Below, piece by piece: positions 46,222 to 57,571 of a stretch of 64,000 nt of DNA. Both the position numbers and the translations under genes were made by a program. The stretch is from assembly GCF_010093535.1 (NCBI RefSeq), contig NW_022985162.1, forward strand, positions 2,826,637-2,890,636. The letters are read 5' to 3'. The notes beneath the pieces are model-generated. The model made no database searches. It was given only the letters and a program-made list of their open reading frames with translations, and was not told the origin of the DNA. How positions within the stretch are numbered: the first letter of the stretch is position 1; every line of letters starts with the position of its first letter. Origin of the DNA: Lindgomyces ingoldianus (taxonomy: Eukaryota; Ascomycota; Dothideomycetes; Pleosporales; Lindgomycetaceae).

Positions 46222-48036
46222 ATGCGGCTCAAGAGACATGTCCAGCTCCTTGAGTCGACATTGAAACATGTCTCGGCCCGCCCATTCCTCTCATCGCAAT
46301 GCAATCGTTGCCACTTCTCCTCAACATCGGGGGCCAGCTCCCCAGAGCAGATTGCTGTCCTGGGCGGCGGCATCTCTGGACTTTCAAGCGCATACTTCAC
46401 TGCTTTAGAGTTCCCGAACACTAAGATAACCATATATGAGAGAAGCGAAGAGCTTGGGGGTTGGATAAGGTCGAAGCGGGTCAAGGTGCCCGGCGGGGAA
46501 GTCGTGTTTGAACAGGGTCCGAGGACGCTGCGTCCTGCGCAGAACAGCTTGGTCACGGCGATGATGGTATGCTGAACTTAGGAGTGTTCCAATTGGGGCT
46601 AATGCGAAATAAGATTGATTATCTAGACCTCCGTTCCCAGGTCCTATTCACACAACAAAATTCCGCTGCAGCACGAAACCGCTACATTTACTACCCCGAC
46701 AGACTCCTCCTCCTACCGGCCCCTGGTAGCAATGATCCACTGGTCAACTGGCTGAGGCTAGCTAACAGCGGGCTGCTGGATGGAGTATGGAAAGTTCTAA
46801 CAGAGGCGTGGAAACCAGGTCGGCCGGCAAACATGACTGACGAGTCCCTCGGGTCGTTCCTCAGCCGCAGAATCGATAAACGGCCTGTGCAGAACATCGC
46901 CTCTGCCGTCATGCATGGCATATACGCTGGAGATATATGGCAGTTGAGTGCGAAAACTCTGGCGGGTTGGTTGTGGCACCAAGAGGGCAGGTCAGGGAGT
47001 ATAACGAGGGGATTATGGAGGATGAATGAGGTTGATCCGCCCGTAAAAGGCTTTCTGGCGTTGCGGCATCCATACGATGTGGACCTATTTAGAGAGATGC
47101 GCGCGGAAACGGATGGTATTCCTACGGACTTCATACAGCAGCTGGCGTCTTGCAGCACTTTCAGCTTCAAGAATGGCTTGTGCCAGTTGACTGATAGCCT
47201 GGAGGCGTGGCTCGAGAAGGACTCGAATGTCACCATCAAGAAGGGCTGTCGTGTTAATTCGTTTACAAAAGCAAAAGACGGTTTGCAGCAGGTTGTCGTC
47301 GATGTTGGGGTATGTTCCTCACATCTCGTATCACTTTCCACATCCTGACGTTAATACGATTAAATAGGACGACCCAAACCGAACAACCCATAACTACGAC
47401 CTCGTCATTTCCACCCTCCCCACCCCAGACGTGACAGACTACGTCACCGTTATGACCGTCAACCTCTACTTTCCAACCCCCAACCTCACTCCCGTCCAAG
47501 GCTTCGGCTACCTAATCCCCCAAAGCGTCCCCTTTGAGCAGAACCCTGAGCGCGCTCTGGGCGTAATATTCGACTCCGACGCTATCACCGGCCAAGACAC
47601 AGCCCCTGGCACAAAACTCACCGTGATGCTCGGCGGGCATTGGTGGAGTGGATGGCAATCCTTTCCTTCCTCCTCTGAAGGCGTTGAAATGGCCAAATCA
47701 GTCATCCGTCGCCACCTCAAAATCACAGAAGAACCTATCGCTGTCAATGCGACGCTATCCGAAAATTGTATCCCACAGTATACGGTTGGGTATGAGGAAC
47801 GATTGAAAGGTTTTGCGATCGGAGCGCAGAACGAATTTGGGGGGAGGTTAAGAGTTGTTAGCAATCAGTTTAACGGGATTGGGGTCAATGATTGTATTAC
47901 AGGTGCTTGGGATATGGCGCGGAATTTGAGGGGGGAGGGGTGGAAATCGAAGAGTTGTGGGTTGGATCGTGTGCTGGATGAGAGGCCTTGGGTTCCGGCG
48001 GAGCATTGGTCGCCCTATGTAAGGAAGAAGGAATAG
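46222..48036 (+). CDS. HEM14: protoporphyrinogen oxidase (mitochondrial, heme pathway)
   Basis: Three exons: 46222-46566, 46614-47309 and 47368-48036 (569 aa). Introns are 47 nt (GTATGC to AATAAG, branch GCTAAT) and 58 nt (GTATGT to AAATAG), both phase 0. The N-terminus is basic and Ser/Arg-rich, like a mitochondrial presequence. The FAD-binding start is IAVLGGGISGLSSAYF followed by IYERSEELGGWIRS. Further blocks are GPRTLRPAQNSLVTAMM, NRYIYYPDRLLLLP and MHGIYAGDIWQLSAKTL. The C-terminal GIGVNDCITGAWDMARNL closes the FAD site. The enzyme oxidises protoporphyrinogen IX to protoporphyrin IX with oxygen (EC 1.3.3.4) at the inner mitochondrial membrane, the step before ferrochelatase. It is normal in length and looks fully functional. 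Confidence 0.93.
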
Positions 48037-48643
48037 GTGGATCATGCCACGTGCTTTGTACGTGTATTGGGATGTGTCAGGTTCATGAGGGTGAATAGAA
48101 TTGTACAATTATACGTTTCAATGAAGCCAGCTGAGTGTCGAGACCTCTAGTCGGGGGATCCTTCCATTTCTGCTCATTCTACAAAAAGATCAAGCGTTCC
48201 TACTTCTTGGTAGAGCTCGGATGAGCTCTAGGGTCAACACCAACCCACTGTGGCTGTACCGCGTTGAATAAAGTTCAGAGACAGATTGTGGCCCAAAATA
48301 GGCTTGCAGAAACTTTTAAACAAAGGTGGATCATAGAGGCAAAAGAATTGAGATAAGGCATGCAGGTGCACTCCTTCCTGTCCTCTGAGACCATGTTGAG
48401 CGCAACGTCGTGCGTGCAGCCTATTGAACTCAATATCTATTGAAAATCAATATGATGGGAGCACGCTTGTATGGCTGCCCTAGCCGGTACGCTCTAGACG
48501 GATATTTGTAGCAAGATGTCACATGCAATCTGCACTGCACCTGCCCAGCCATCGAGATTTGCGGTCCACCATGCCCACTAGACCAAAGGTAAAGCACCAA
48601 AAACATCAACAGCCTCTCAACCCAATAAAAAACCCACATCCTC
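48037..48643. other. intergenic, no gene recognised
   Basis: A minus-strand frame (48430-48684) has no domain. No repeat or RNA gene is seen. Confidence 0.4.
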
Positions 48644-48829
48644 ATGTCCAGCTCTCCCACTACCCCACCCTCAGTTTCCTCCAAAGGTCCGCGGACAAAC
48701 AGTCTGACAACTAAGCAGACTTTCAGGGATTTGTTCTATCGAAGCCCTGTGGTTGCTAGGGCAAGTAGCGTTAGTAGGTTTGGAAGCGCTATGAGCTCAA
48801 CGTGGTTTCCGAGTCTCTATCCCCTTTAA
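48644..48829 (+). CDS. possible small protein, 61 aa
   Basis: ATG at 48644 in CTCATGTCC context. The frame is Ser/Thr-rich with TFRDLFYRSPVVARASSVS, a short basic helix pattern seen in small fungal proteins. No domain, no signal peptide and no introns. It could be a chance frame. Confidence 0.3.
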   Translation: MSSSPTTPPSVSSKGPRTNSLTTKQTFRDLFYRSPVVARASSVSRFGSAMSSTWFPSLYPL

Positions 48830-49274
48830 TGGTTGGTCAGATTGGCTGGTTGACTGTCCATTGCTCTTCTTTGAACCAGAACGTACTAACCCTACGTATC
48901 CTTGCAACCACAGTACTTTAACCCTCCTTCCCCGCGATACCTCCGCTTCGGTGGATATTATGAGATATTGTCGGATGATTTCTGTACCGTGCGAAGAAAA
49001 ACGTGGAGAAAACAACACAATATCCCAACAGTACCCTCCCTTCCTTTCTCTGTCGTACGACAGACATACCACAGAACCGCGCACGGAAAATCGTTACAAA
49101 TGGGGGAACTATGACAGGAGTAAAGGTCGTAGAATGTAGATGCTGCACGTGGTGGATACGTTTAGGCCGTTTGGACGATATAAAAGAGAAGGTGGCCGTT
49201 TTCAAAAGTGTTGTGAAGTTAACAATTCCTGAAATCCGCAATTGGCGACAAGCCCTTCTTCAACACTCGTCGGG
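48830..49274. promoter_or_regulatory. promoter region with TATA box for the first CFEM gene
   Basis: GATATAAAAG at 49177-49186 stands about 95 bases before the ATG at 49275, a good TATA box. The rest shows no gene. Confidence 0.55.
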
Positions 49275-49733
49275 ATGAAGCTCCTCACGCCCTCCCTCGT
49301 CCTTATCTCTACTCTTTTCCCCACAGTTCAAGCAGTCCGAACCGATAGTTGCGGAGCTGTACACCTCTCCGCGTCCCCCACCCAACATTTCTCACTAAGT
49401 CTCAAACAGGAAAAATGCCTCAAAGGTGGCCAATTCGACGGCTGTGGACCCGCCGATTTTCATTGCCTGTGCCAGTTGGATGAACTGCGGTTGGATAAGT
49501 TTGCGAAGGCCGTTAAGCCATGTTTGGACTACAGTAAGGAAAGGAGGGAGAGATGCGACATTGATGTTGTTATTCGTAAGTCTACATCTGAGGAACAGTC
49601 TAAGCAAGGAGTAAGCGATGTATTCTGACCATGTGTAGAGTATATCGACCGTTTAAAGAGTGTTTGTAAGGGATATGGGAAGCGCCTGACGTTGCACCCT
49701 ACTGGATTATGTCCGGGGTGTAACCCACCGTAG
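49275..49733 (+). CDS. small secreted CFEM-domain protein
   Basis: Three exons: 49275-49358, 49410-49575 and 49639-49733 (114 aa). Introns are 51 and 63 nt (GTACAC to AAACAG with branch ACTAAG; GTAAGT to GTGTAG), and the phases agree. It starts with a signal peptide (MKLLTPSLVLISTLFPTVQA). The CFEM core has eight Cys in the expected order: DSC, EKC, DGC, HCLC (two), KPC, RRERC and SVC, with FDGCGPADFHCLC as its centre. Two more Cys lie in the tail (LCPGC). CFEM proteins bind heme/iron or act as surface and effector proteins. There is no GPI tail, so it is probably released. A TATA box lies at 49177-49186. The last codons run into a hairpin repeat at 49712-49803. Domain firm; role inferred. 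Confidence 0.82.
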
Positions 49734-49803
49734 TGGCCTAATCAGTAGTGTTGCGCCCGGGTTTCCTGGTTGTAACAACCAGGTAAGAGTGTTACACACC
49801 GGA
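49712..49803. repeat. imperfect inverted repeat (hairpin / MITE-like)
   Basis: The outer arms are TCCGGGGTGTAAC (49712-49724) and GTTACACACCGGA (49791-49803), complementary at 12 of 13 positions. An inner perfect nine-base arm pair, CCTGGTTGT / ACAACCAGG, lies at 49765-49783 around a single A. The sequence GGGGTGTTAC recurs at 49851-49860. The left arm overlaps the last codons of the CFEM gene. It could be a small non-autonomous transposon end or a structured 3' UTR. No target-site duplication was identified. Confidence 0.5.
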
Positions 49804-52800
49804 TATATCAGGGCTTCTTTGAGGTACATTCAGGGCCCATTTGCTCGGTCGGGGTGTTACAGACTAAGAATCATAGTGACTCAACCCTAAGTGTTCACGG
49901 ATGGCCATCAGTGGCATACAAGAAAATCGTGATGTCAGCATTCTTGGCCATACATCAGTAGTGCTTGTACTCTGTGGAGATCAACACTATTATTAATCCA
50001 CTATGAAATTTTGTTGATTTAGCTAAATTTTCCACGCACGTGAATCTTTAAAGTCGGTTACCCTCACTACATGCACGCAGCGGATGGTGAACAGGAAGGT
50101 AGGGTTGTGTGGCCATTAGAGTGTAGAGGCAAAGCCATAGCGTGCCAGGGGCGAAGGTCACATGCAGGGCAAATATTTAACAATTTAGATTCCCGATTGT
50201 CTTAGGTGCTACACTCGACTGTCATAGGTATTTACCACGCTTTTGAGGGAGTTACACCTCAGACCCCCATGGCGGATCATCCAAGTCATCTTGGTTATTC
50301 CCCTGGAAATCCTGAGAGCTCCAACCCCGGCCTCACTCCTTAAGGATTTATATTAGTGGTGATAGACTCAGCGCACAACTGATAAAGGGCTATATCAAGC
50401 TTGGCTGCCTGCTCTTGCTCCCAAATCAGAAGTGAACGCCCCACCGCAATTTGCAAGTGTGTCTTTATAATAACCCCTTGAGAAAGCGTCCAAGCAACGA
50501 AGTCTCTATAAATAGGGTAGACCATACAATCTCCGCTCGTAAGAGAACCCACAGGGGATCCTTCCTTCGAGTCTCCTATCGATCCATAGCTAGGAGCTTA
50601 CATCTATCAGCCTGGAATGACAGCAACCATACGCCTATCGCCAACCACCTAATATGGTTTCCGTTCCGCTCACCTGCATTTACGTTGAATCTCTTCCAAT
50701 TAGAAACCAGCTGAGAGCTTCAAATGGAAGACACGTCTCATTTCGTTATATATTTAGTCATGAATCCCGCATATGCGAGAGGTGGTTTTACGTATCATTC
50801 AATCGTGCATCACATCGTTTGCGTCGAGCATACTGGCAATGGCGGAATGTGACCCGTACGTCGGTATCTGGGCTGCAAACTTGCGAGATTAGAAACATAT
50901 AACATGCTAGCGGAAGAGAGGCTTGGACTGGCTGGGTGGGTGTATGAGGGTAGCATTGGCTGCCGTCGAGTTTGGCGATAGGGTACGGATTACTTAGTAT
51001 TTAGTCTTGAAGAGGGCATGAGTTATGAGAGAAGTGATGTTGTGAAGCTAGGGGGAGCACCAGAGGCATGAGGAACTGGATTGATTGCTAAAGGAGGGCA
51101 ACTACGGGTTTATATAGTACTAGATGAGCTCGTCATGTGACTTAAGACCAGCAATAGCTCTGGGCCGCAGCATGTGGCGTAGCTAAGCAGCAGTGGGTCA
51201 AAGGAGTGTAGGTGACTAGAGCATGGAGAGCTCTGTTACTGCAAACAGATGTCTTATGGGCCTGAGTGTCTGAATTGATATATTGTTGATATATATAGTA
51301 GTGTATGACGACAAGTCCTGAGTTATTCAGCCAACTGTAGAGCCCTTCGCCTTATACGACACTTGGAAATTCGAATTGCAAGATGATGAAGTACCTCTTA
51401 ATCCTTATTCCCCTTTCTTTCAATAAATACATTCTGCCGTCCACCGAGCCCACCCAAGGCTCTCCCGGAATGCATAGTAAGCTCAACAATGCCCTTTCAA
51501 ACCACTACTGCTAAACAGCTCACTCCTATCCCTCCCATCGAGGAAGTCTTCCTCGACGGAAGCTGTGCCAACAGTCTCGTTGGATTTGCACACTCTCCAG
51601 CGGCGTTCAGGAGTATCTTGGTTATCTCTCGATGTGTTGAATGACGCCCCGAATGATCAGGATCGATATGGTTTGTTCTCTCCCACTTTCACAGGATAGG
51701 TAAGGTGTGGATTGAACCTGTAGAATTTGCGGGGATATTCGAAAACAGCGTGCGTTTCAATTGGCGTGGAGACCACGCCAATTACAAGGATTCTGCGGTT
51801 TGTTTCGCGAGTGGGAGATTTTAAGAATGGTTGAAAAAATTGAGGCTTACGGTGGACGCATTATCAGCTACGATCTCGGTACACCAGCTCGCTCCTCAAC
51901 CTCTTCTCCATTCTAGTCCCACACTAGCCGCCTCGCCTTCCCCCGCAACTACCAACCCTTCTCCCATCTCACTACCCATCATCTAAGCCAACTAATTCAT
52001 ACCACCTCTTCGTCGCCTTCTCTTCAATCCAGAAATCGTCGGAATCGCGGTCGAATGTGTGGTACCCGTGATGCGCTCATCAGGGTTCTAGTATATATTA
52101 GGTGGGGGAGGAAGTAGCGGGTACAGAGACTAACTGAACAACAGTTGGCTATGTATGATTCGATGTCTGGGGAGCTCAAGAGAGAGAGAGGGGGGGGATA
52201 TGTTGGATGTGAGTGAGTTCGTTAGAGGGAGTATGAGAGGGGAGGTGAGGGTAGAATTGGGTACGGGGATAGAGTTGATAGGAGTGCTAGTGTTGAGTTG
52301 GTCGGAATATTTAACGGAATGGTGCAGTTTTCTTCGTTTTCTGGGGTGGAGAGGAAGTCTGAGAGCGTGTTGCACCATGTTATCTATCACGGAACGTGGA
52401 ATATGACCAAGGGAAAGTCTCTTGGTTATCAGCGATGCCGAAATCAAGGAGAGTAGTAAAAAGATACGAGTTCTATTTAATCTTAAATTAATCCACCTGC
52501 AATGTTCCACCATCAGTGATGTGCTGCAGTATGACAGGCCATTTCTTGAGGGTGAGCGTTTGTTTGGGAAGTGCTAATTCGATACCATACAGGACTCAAT
52601 GCAGGAATATCACATTCACCAGTACGGTGTAACAATAGTAACAACTCTCAGCAACACGATCACACCTTCATCCGTTACGTGCGGCCGAATGATGCAACGG
52701 ATACATTGAGCGGGACTTTGGTGCTAGTGACATCTAGATTAGCAGGCGTTATACTTAAGTTGGCTGGAGGTCTTACTAGGTTGGCAGCATGCATGTAGTC

Positions 52801-52837
52801 GGATGCGTACTTAACTCGGTCCACTCCAGTCTGCAAC
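49804..52837. other. 3 kb gene-poor interval between CFEM genes
   Basis: No convincing gene is seen. Items present: a minus-strand frame 50340-50552 that looks protein-like (GDCMVYPIYRDFVAWTLSQG) but is bounded by stops. A possible small secreted protein at 51383-51650 has a signal-like start MMKYLLILIPLSF, one intron GTAAGC to AAACAG at 51477-51518, and about 70 codons. A purine-rich low-complexity tract lies at 52179-52198. The interval is moderately AT-rich and looks decayed. Confidence 0.4.
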
Positions 52838-53786
52838 ATGATGAAACTTCCACTGCTTATATGTGCCCTCGTAGGTTCTGCGATTTCAAACAGCCAAGCA
52901 GATATTCCCCAGATTCCGGAATGCATCGTACGTCCCCCTTCCGCTCTAATACTCTCCCTCAACTCTCGCTTGTCCTTACTCCATTGTAAAGCTTACTCTA
53001 TGTCTCTATCTAGCAAACCTGTATTAAAGGCCAAGCCATTTCTGAATGCTGCGCCACCGATCTCGAATGCCTATGCACCCATCCAAGCACAATCCAACCA
53101 TTCTTCGCCGCCTTTACGAAATGTATCCTCCGGAAGTGCGATCCTGGTGAGCAGTACGGTAAGTATGATATATTCCCTACTCTGATACAGCCTGTCCTAA
53201 GATCAGGCTTGCTGATTATGTTGTTGAAGAGTTTATGTCCATCTTCGAAGCAACCTGTATCCGATTAAACATAACAAGCCCCCATTCAACCGAAGCCCCG
53301 AGCCTATCCGAGAAGCAGAACCATGTCGTCACTTTGAGTCTGTCTAAGAGAATAGGGAGAGTGTTGGTAGACACTTCTTCGGTCCTAACAGCGAGCCCCA
53401 AGTCTTCGCAACTACCAGGTTTCATCTCCGCGCCTGCTGTATCTTCCATGCCCATGCCTACGCTACCAGACCTACCACCATCCGTACCCACGCCAACGCC
53501 GACTCCTACATCCATGGATCTGTCGATCGAAACACTCCAAATCGACACCGCTCCGTCTCCGATGCCGACTCCAGCGACCGATTTGCCGACTACTACAGGC
53601 GCTCTGTCAAGGGAAGGAAATGCTACGATACCTGCTATTACATCGTTCTCAGCGTCTGTGCATGCGTCGCATACCACGGGTGCACCTCACTCTACTTCGG
53701 ATAGTTTGGAAGTGAAGCCACTGCAGTTTGTGGTTCTGATGGTTGTCATGGGGGTTGTGGCGTTGGTTTCGCCTGTGTTTGGATGA
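52838..53786 (+). CDS. CFEM-domain GPI-anchored protein
   Basis: Three exons: 52838-52927, 53014-53158 and 53230-53786 (263 aa). Introns start GTACGT and GTAAGT and end ATCTAG and TTGAAG, with phases agreeing. Signal peptide MMKLPLLICALVGSAIS. The CFEM Cys pattern is PEC, QTC, SECC, LECLC, TKC, RKC and EATC, with ATDLECLC at its centre. A long Ser/Thr/Pro stem (VPTPTPTPTSM) is followed by a hydrophobic C-terminus (FVVLMVVMGVVALVSPVFG) typical of a GPI signal. CFEM/GPI proteins of this plan sit at the plasma membrane or wall and, where studied, bind heme or take part in adhesion. A second ATG directly follows the first (52841). The conserved Asp of heme-binding CFEMs could be that in ATDLEC. 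Confidence 0.83.
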
Positions 53787-56524
53787 TGATAGATGGAGGG
53801 AAAGTTCAGGTTCCTAGGGAGAGAAGAAAGCGGTGTATTTCATGCACCTACGTATCGCTGTTCACCTGGGAAATGAGTTCTGCTATGCTTTGGAGGAGAA
53901 ACTTAAGAGATACAAGCCGAGCTCATTGAACAAAGATTAAGAACGACCTTGGCGGGGCCTGATGATGTCTTGATGGAATAATTTCGAATTATTTCAGATA
54001 AAGACATTCGGTTTGAGTGCAGTTCAGGGGGCGTAATCATGATAAAGGCTGTAATATAATGTTCGTTTTCGGACCCTGTGCTTTGGTGTTGCAGGGTCGA
54101 TGCGTAGATCGTGGAACAAGATAATATAACCATCCCGATGCTCCCTATGCCTGAACGGCTTTCATATGGAGTGAAAGAGGTGCTTTGAACGCTGAATCCG
54201 GTTCGAAACCCCAAATAATGGCTATTATTCCTCTTTGTCGACAAGAAACTTCTCATTTGGTTTTCTTAAAGCCTTGCACTGCCTCATCGGGTGACCAGTG
54301 TTGCACCTTACACAGAGGTCTATGGCCAATGGCTGCCATAAGTGTTACTCAGAAGCGGGTAGATGCAGAGGGATATTATTACACCGCAGAATTGTGCATC
54401 TTGAGGATACGTGCTCTGGTAAAGAATAGGGCGTGAATTTGTAAAGTACTGCCAAGTAAACAGCCCTATTCCTGCCACTCAAGCCGATGAATCCACGGAG
54501 CACCATTGCCTCCTCCCCCTACACGTGGATGCAGACCTGGCATCCGTTTCTAGTTTCTGGCCTTATGAGCTACGAGCCGGCCATAGCAGCGTCTAGAGAA
54601 CGGCTCAAGACCTTTTCGGACCTAGTTTTCTTATCCACAGTAACTAGGATATACCTCTAGAGCTCAAAATTGTTGTGGTTATAGGCCTAGAGGTAATACG
54701 TGTGACGGCACCGCATGAAGTGGTAGTTTACGGTGGATACGTGCTTACGTGTGCCCCCAAGCCGATGGCGACCATGTGGGTGATACTCTACGCAAATGAA
54801 GACCAATTAGATAAGGAGGACTTTGGGAACGTATCGATCGACTGAATCCTTGAGATCGTTCGGTCCCATTCATGATGTCTAGACTTGAGAAGGTCCGTCG
54901 ACACTTAGGGAAAAGTAGTGTTTAAAGAGGACTCAGTGAAGATAAGTTACTGGAGCTTGGTTTTGGAGTAAAGGCCCAGCGGTGTCACGGACGTGGAAGT
55001 AATGCCTCCGGAGGAACTTGATGATCCGTTAGGGGCGGGTTTGAGAAGGCAAAGGATTTTAAGGACACAGGAACTAGTGCCACTACTGGCCAAGTACTAA
55101 GTGCAGTTGAACATGCTAATTGGTTTTTAGTACTCCAATACGCTCACTGCTCAATCTTTCCATCACCTAACAGACTCATTCTCCCGCTTAAGTCTACAAG
55201 GAGAACTGAAACGTTATGTGTGACTCAAGTTGTAAGTGTAAAAGATGCTTTCCAGTATCGGAGGCCGCCCTCCCATCCCATAGTTGCAGTCCGTACAGAA
55301 TGTCTGTGACGCCCCTTCCGTCTTATAGTTAGCGTTCCCTGATCTACGGCGAGAGCGACTTGAACATAATCATACTCTTTACAACCACAGATCCCACTAC
55401 CCACTCGTTTTTAACACTTCAGATTCTAGATATTGCATTGGGTATAATGAACAACTCTAGTAGCTTCATACACGAAGATTCCTTGACTTCACTTCCCAGC
55501 CCTTACCACCTATAGCACCAATGGAACCACAATGGACGAAATTGAACCCAGTGTCCAAAAGCGTGGTAATCTCAGACGCAGGAATATGGGGTCTCGCAAT
55601 TAATTGTGCACTTAGCTTACCCTATCATCAGAGCAGGGTAGGGAGAATCCAGTGCAGAATGGAACGGGAATGCTCTTGGTGACGTTTGGAAGTCGAATCA
55701 ACCGCAGTAACCAGGCGTGGAAGTCACGGGTTAGCCGTTAAATCTGGGGATAGAGGTGAAGTTTAAGAAATTAAGAATGGTAAAAGATTGCCAACCTTAA
55801 GTGGCACAAAGGGGCAGGTTTCCGATGTCGACGCGATTGAGCCAGTCCCGCGCTCCGAATCATTATAGAGAACCTCTCCACTCACCACATCTCCCTGCGG
55901 TCAATCTATGTGCGCCAGAAAAATTAGCGTTGCATAGTTTGGGAGTGGGTATTTTATCTTCAGCTCTTTGCCCCGTTCAACCCGAGGTGATCTTCAGCAA
56001 CTCAACCTATACAAGATAGTACTGCATGGGGCAAAACGAGACGGTCGACAATGAACAACGGGAAAAAAAGGAAACACAAAAAGCTAGTAGATTCTCAAGA
56101 CCCCACTGTTGGTAAAGGACGGACAAATCAATACCGAGTTCAAACCCTAGCTGGGGGAGAACGAAAAATCGTAGAGAGTTGGTGGAACCCCACAACCACC
56201 CACAGAGTTAGTAAAGGCTTAGATAGACTTCCCTGCGGCCATGCGTTAGAGGTTGTAGTAACACCCGATCTTCTATACACTGGTCACTGTTATAGAGGGC
56301 CTAATGTGGAGAGGAGTGATGCTAAGAAAAGGGAGGCGGCACGGTATGGACACCAAACGGACATCATTTATGCATGCATTTCACGTTTCACCGCCCCATG
56401 AAGGTTCTCTAATGATTGGGACAAAAGATGGTGGGGGCGGTTAGAAAGTGTATCATGCTCGCAGAAGCGGTTTTCAACTCGCCTTTATATCCCGCGGACG
56501 CACCTCCCTTCCAAGATTCTCACC
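53787..56524. other. 2.7 kb gene-poor interval
   Basis: Open frames at 54185-54436 and 56051-56401 (+) lack known domains. The second (116 codons) is basic at its start and has PCGHALEVVVTPDLLYTGHCY, but I do not recognise it. Frames between 54480 and 55800 are full of stops. It looks like decayed sequence, and no repeat pair was identified by eye. Confidence 0.4.
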
Positions 56525-57571
56525 ATGTGGTCTTCCGTCATATCTCACATACTTTCTTTCTCAATACGGATACTGTGTAATCGGTGGGGTTTTATTGGAA
56601 ACGGTCAGCTCAAAATGTCCTTTGACTGTATTGTATGCTATCACTTCCTTGTCGACTAGATGAGAATCCTTATCGAAGCATAGTCATCATGCGCTAATGC
56701 CACCTTCTGACCTTGTCCAGCTCCATATGTTGCTGAATGTTTCTGTAGTAGTTCTGCGATTGCTTCTGAGTTCATAAATCGCCCTGCTCCATGTATCAAG
56801 TCAAGGTGTGGTCTCGAGAATCAGTCAGGCATGCTCGGATATCTGCCACGTCCCCCACCCCCTGACTAGTATTTGAGAGCATTTGCAACTATAATTCGAA
56901 GTCTCGAAGCTTCTTCAGAATGTCGCAGTCAGGGCATTCTCGCGTATGAATTGATCGATCCTAGCAACCCACTCTCGCAAAACATTGCCGACTTCACCCC
57001 ATCGACAGCTACTACTTCTACGAGACCCTCTTCTATCTCAATCTCAGCATTCGTGACAACGACACGCTTCCACCCGTTTCTAATCCCTAGCCCAACGCTA
57101 ACAAACTCCACTGTAGGAGTTCATCCAGCCGATATTGGCGCATCAGATTCCTCCAGTACAGGCCTAGCACATGAATTTAAAGTCGTATTGGGTGCGGCAG
57201 GAATATTTTTTATACTCCTACTCGGAGTTTTGTGGTACTTACAGGGGAGAAAAGACACGAAGGGGCAGGAGCAGAAGCCAGCTCTAATTCAGCAGGAAGG
57301 TCACCTGCCGGAATGGGCCAACAGCTCTCAGCAACCAGGATCTCCTCTTTCTTTTTCTACTATATTTGCAAAGTTTAAACCAAGGCGACAGGGCAGGGAA
57401 CTTATCCGGGTTAGCCGGAGTGAGGGGTTGAGTGAATGGGTTGGGCAGAGACCCGGCATAGTGTCTGCCGAAGCAGTAGAACTAAGTCGGTTAGAAGAAG
57501 AGGAGGCTAGAATAGGCGGACAGAAGGCGATGGTGCTTGCGAGAATGGTAAGAGGTGAGGGTGCCCCTTGA
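56525..57571 (+). CDS. CFEM-like single-pass membrane protein (5' end unresolved)
   Basis: Three coding blocks join in phase: up to 56576, 56753-56823 and 56878-57571. Introns are GTAATC to GTAGTAG (56577-56752) and GTCAGG to TTTGAG (56824-56877, branch CTGAC). The CFEM-like reading is PCGLPSYLTYFLSQYGYC, then FCDASEFINRPAPCIKSRCG, then ASSECRSQG. It has six Cys rather than eight. A Thr/Ser stem follows, one transmembrane helix (VVLGAAGIFFILLLGVLWYL) and a cytosolic tail of about 110 aa with a basic patch. The CFEM frame has no ATG in place. The ATG at 56525 is in another frame and begins MWSSVISHILSFSI, so an upstream signal-peptide exon is missing or lost. The membrane part is firm; the first exon is not. 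Confidence 0.55.

Noticed and set aside
54185..54215. GGTTCGAAACC resembling a tRNA T-loop
   Set aside because: No acceptor, D or anticodon stems can be laid out around it.
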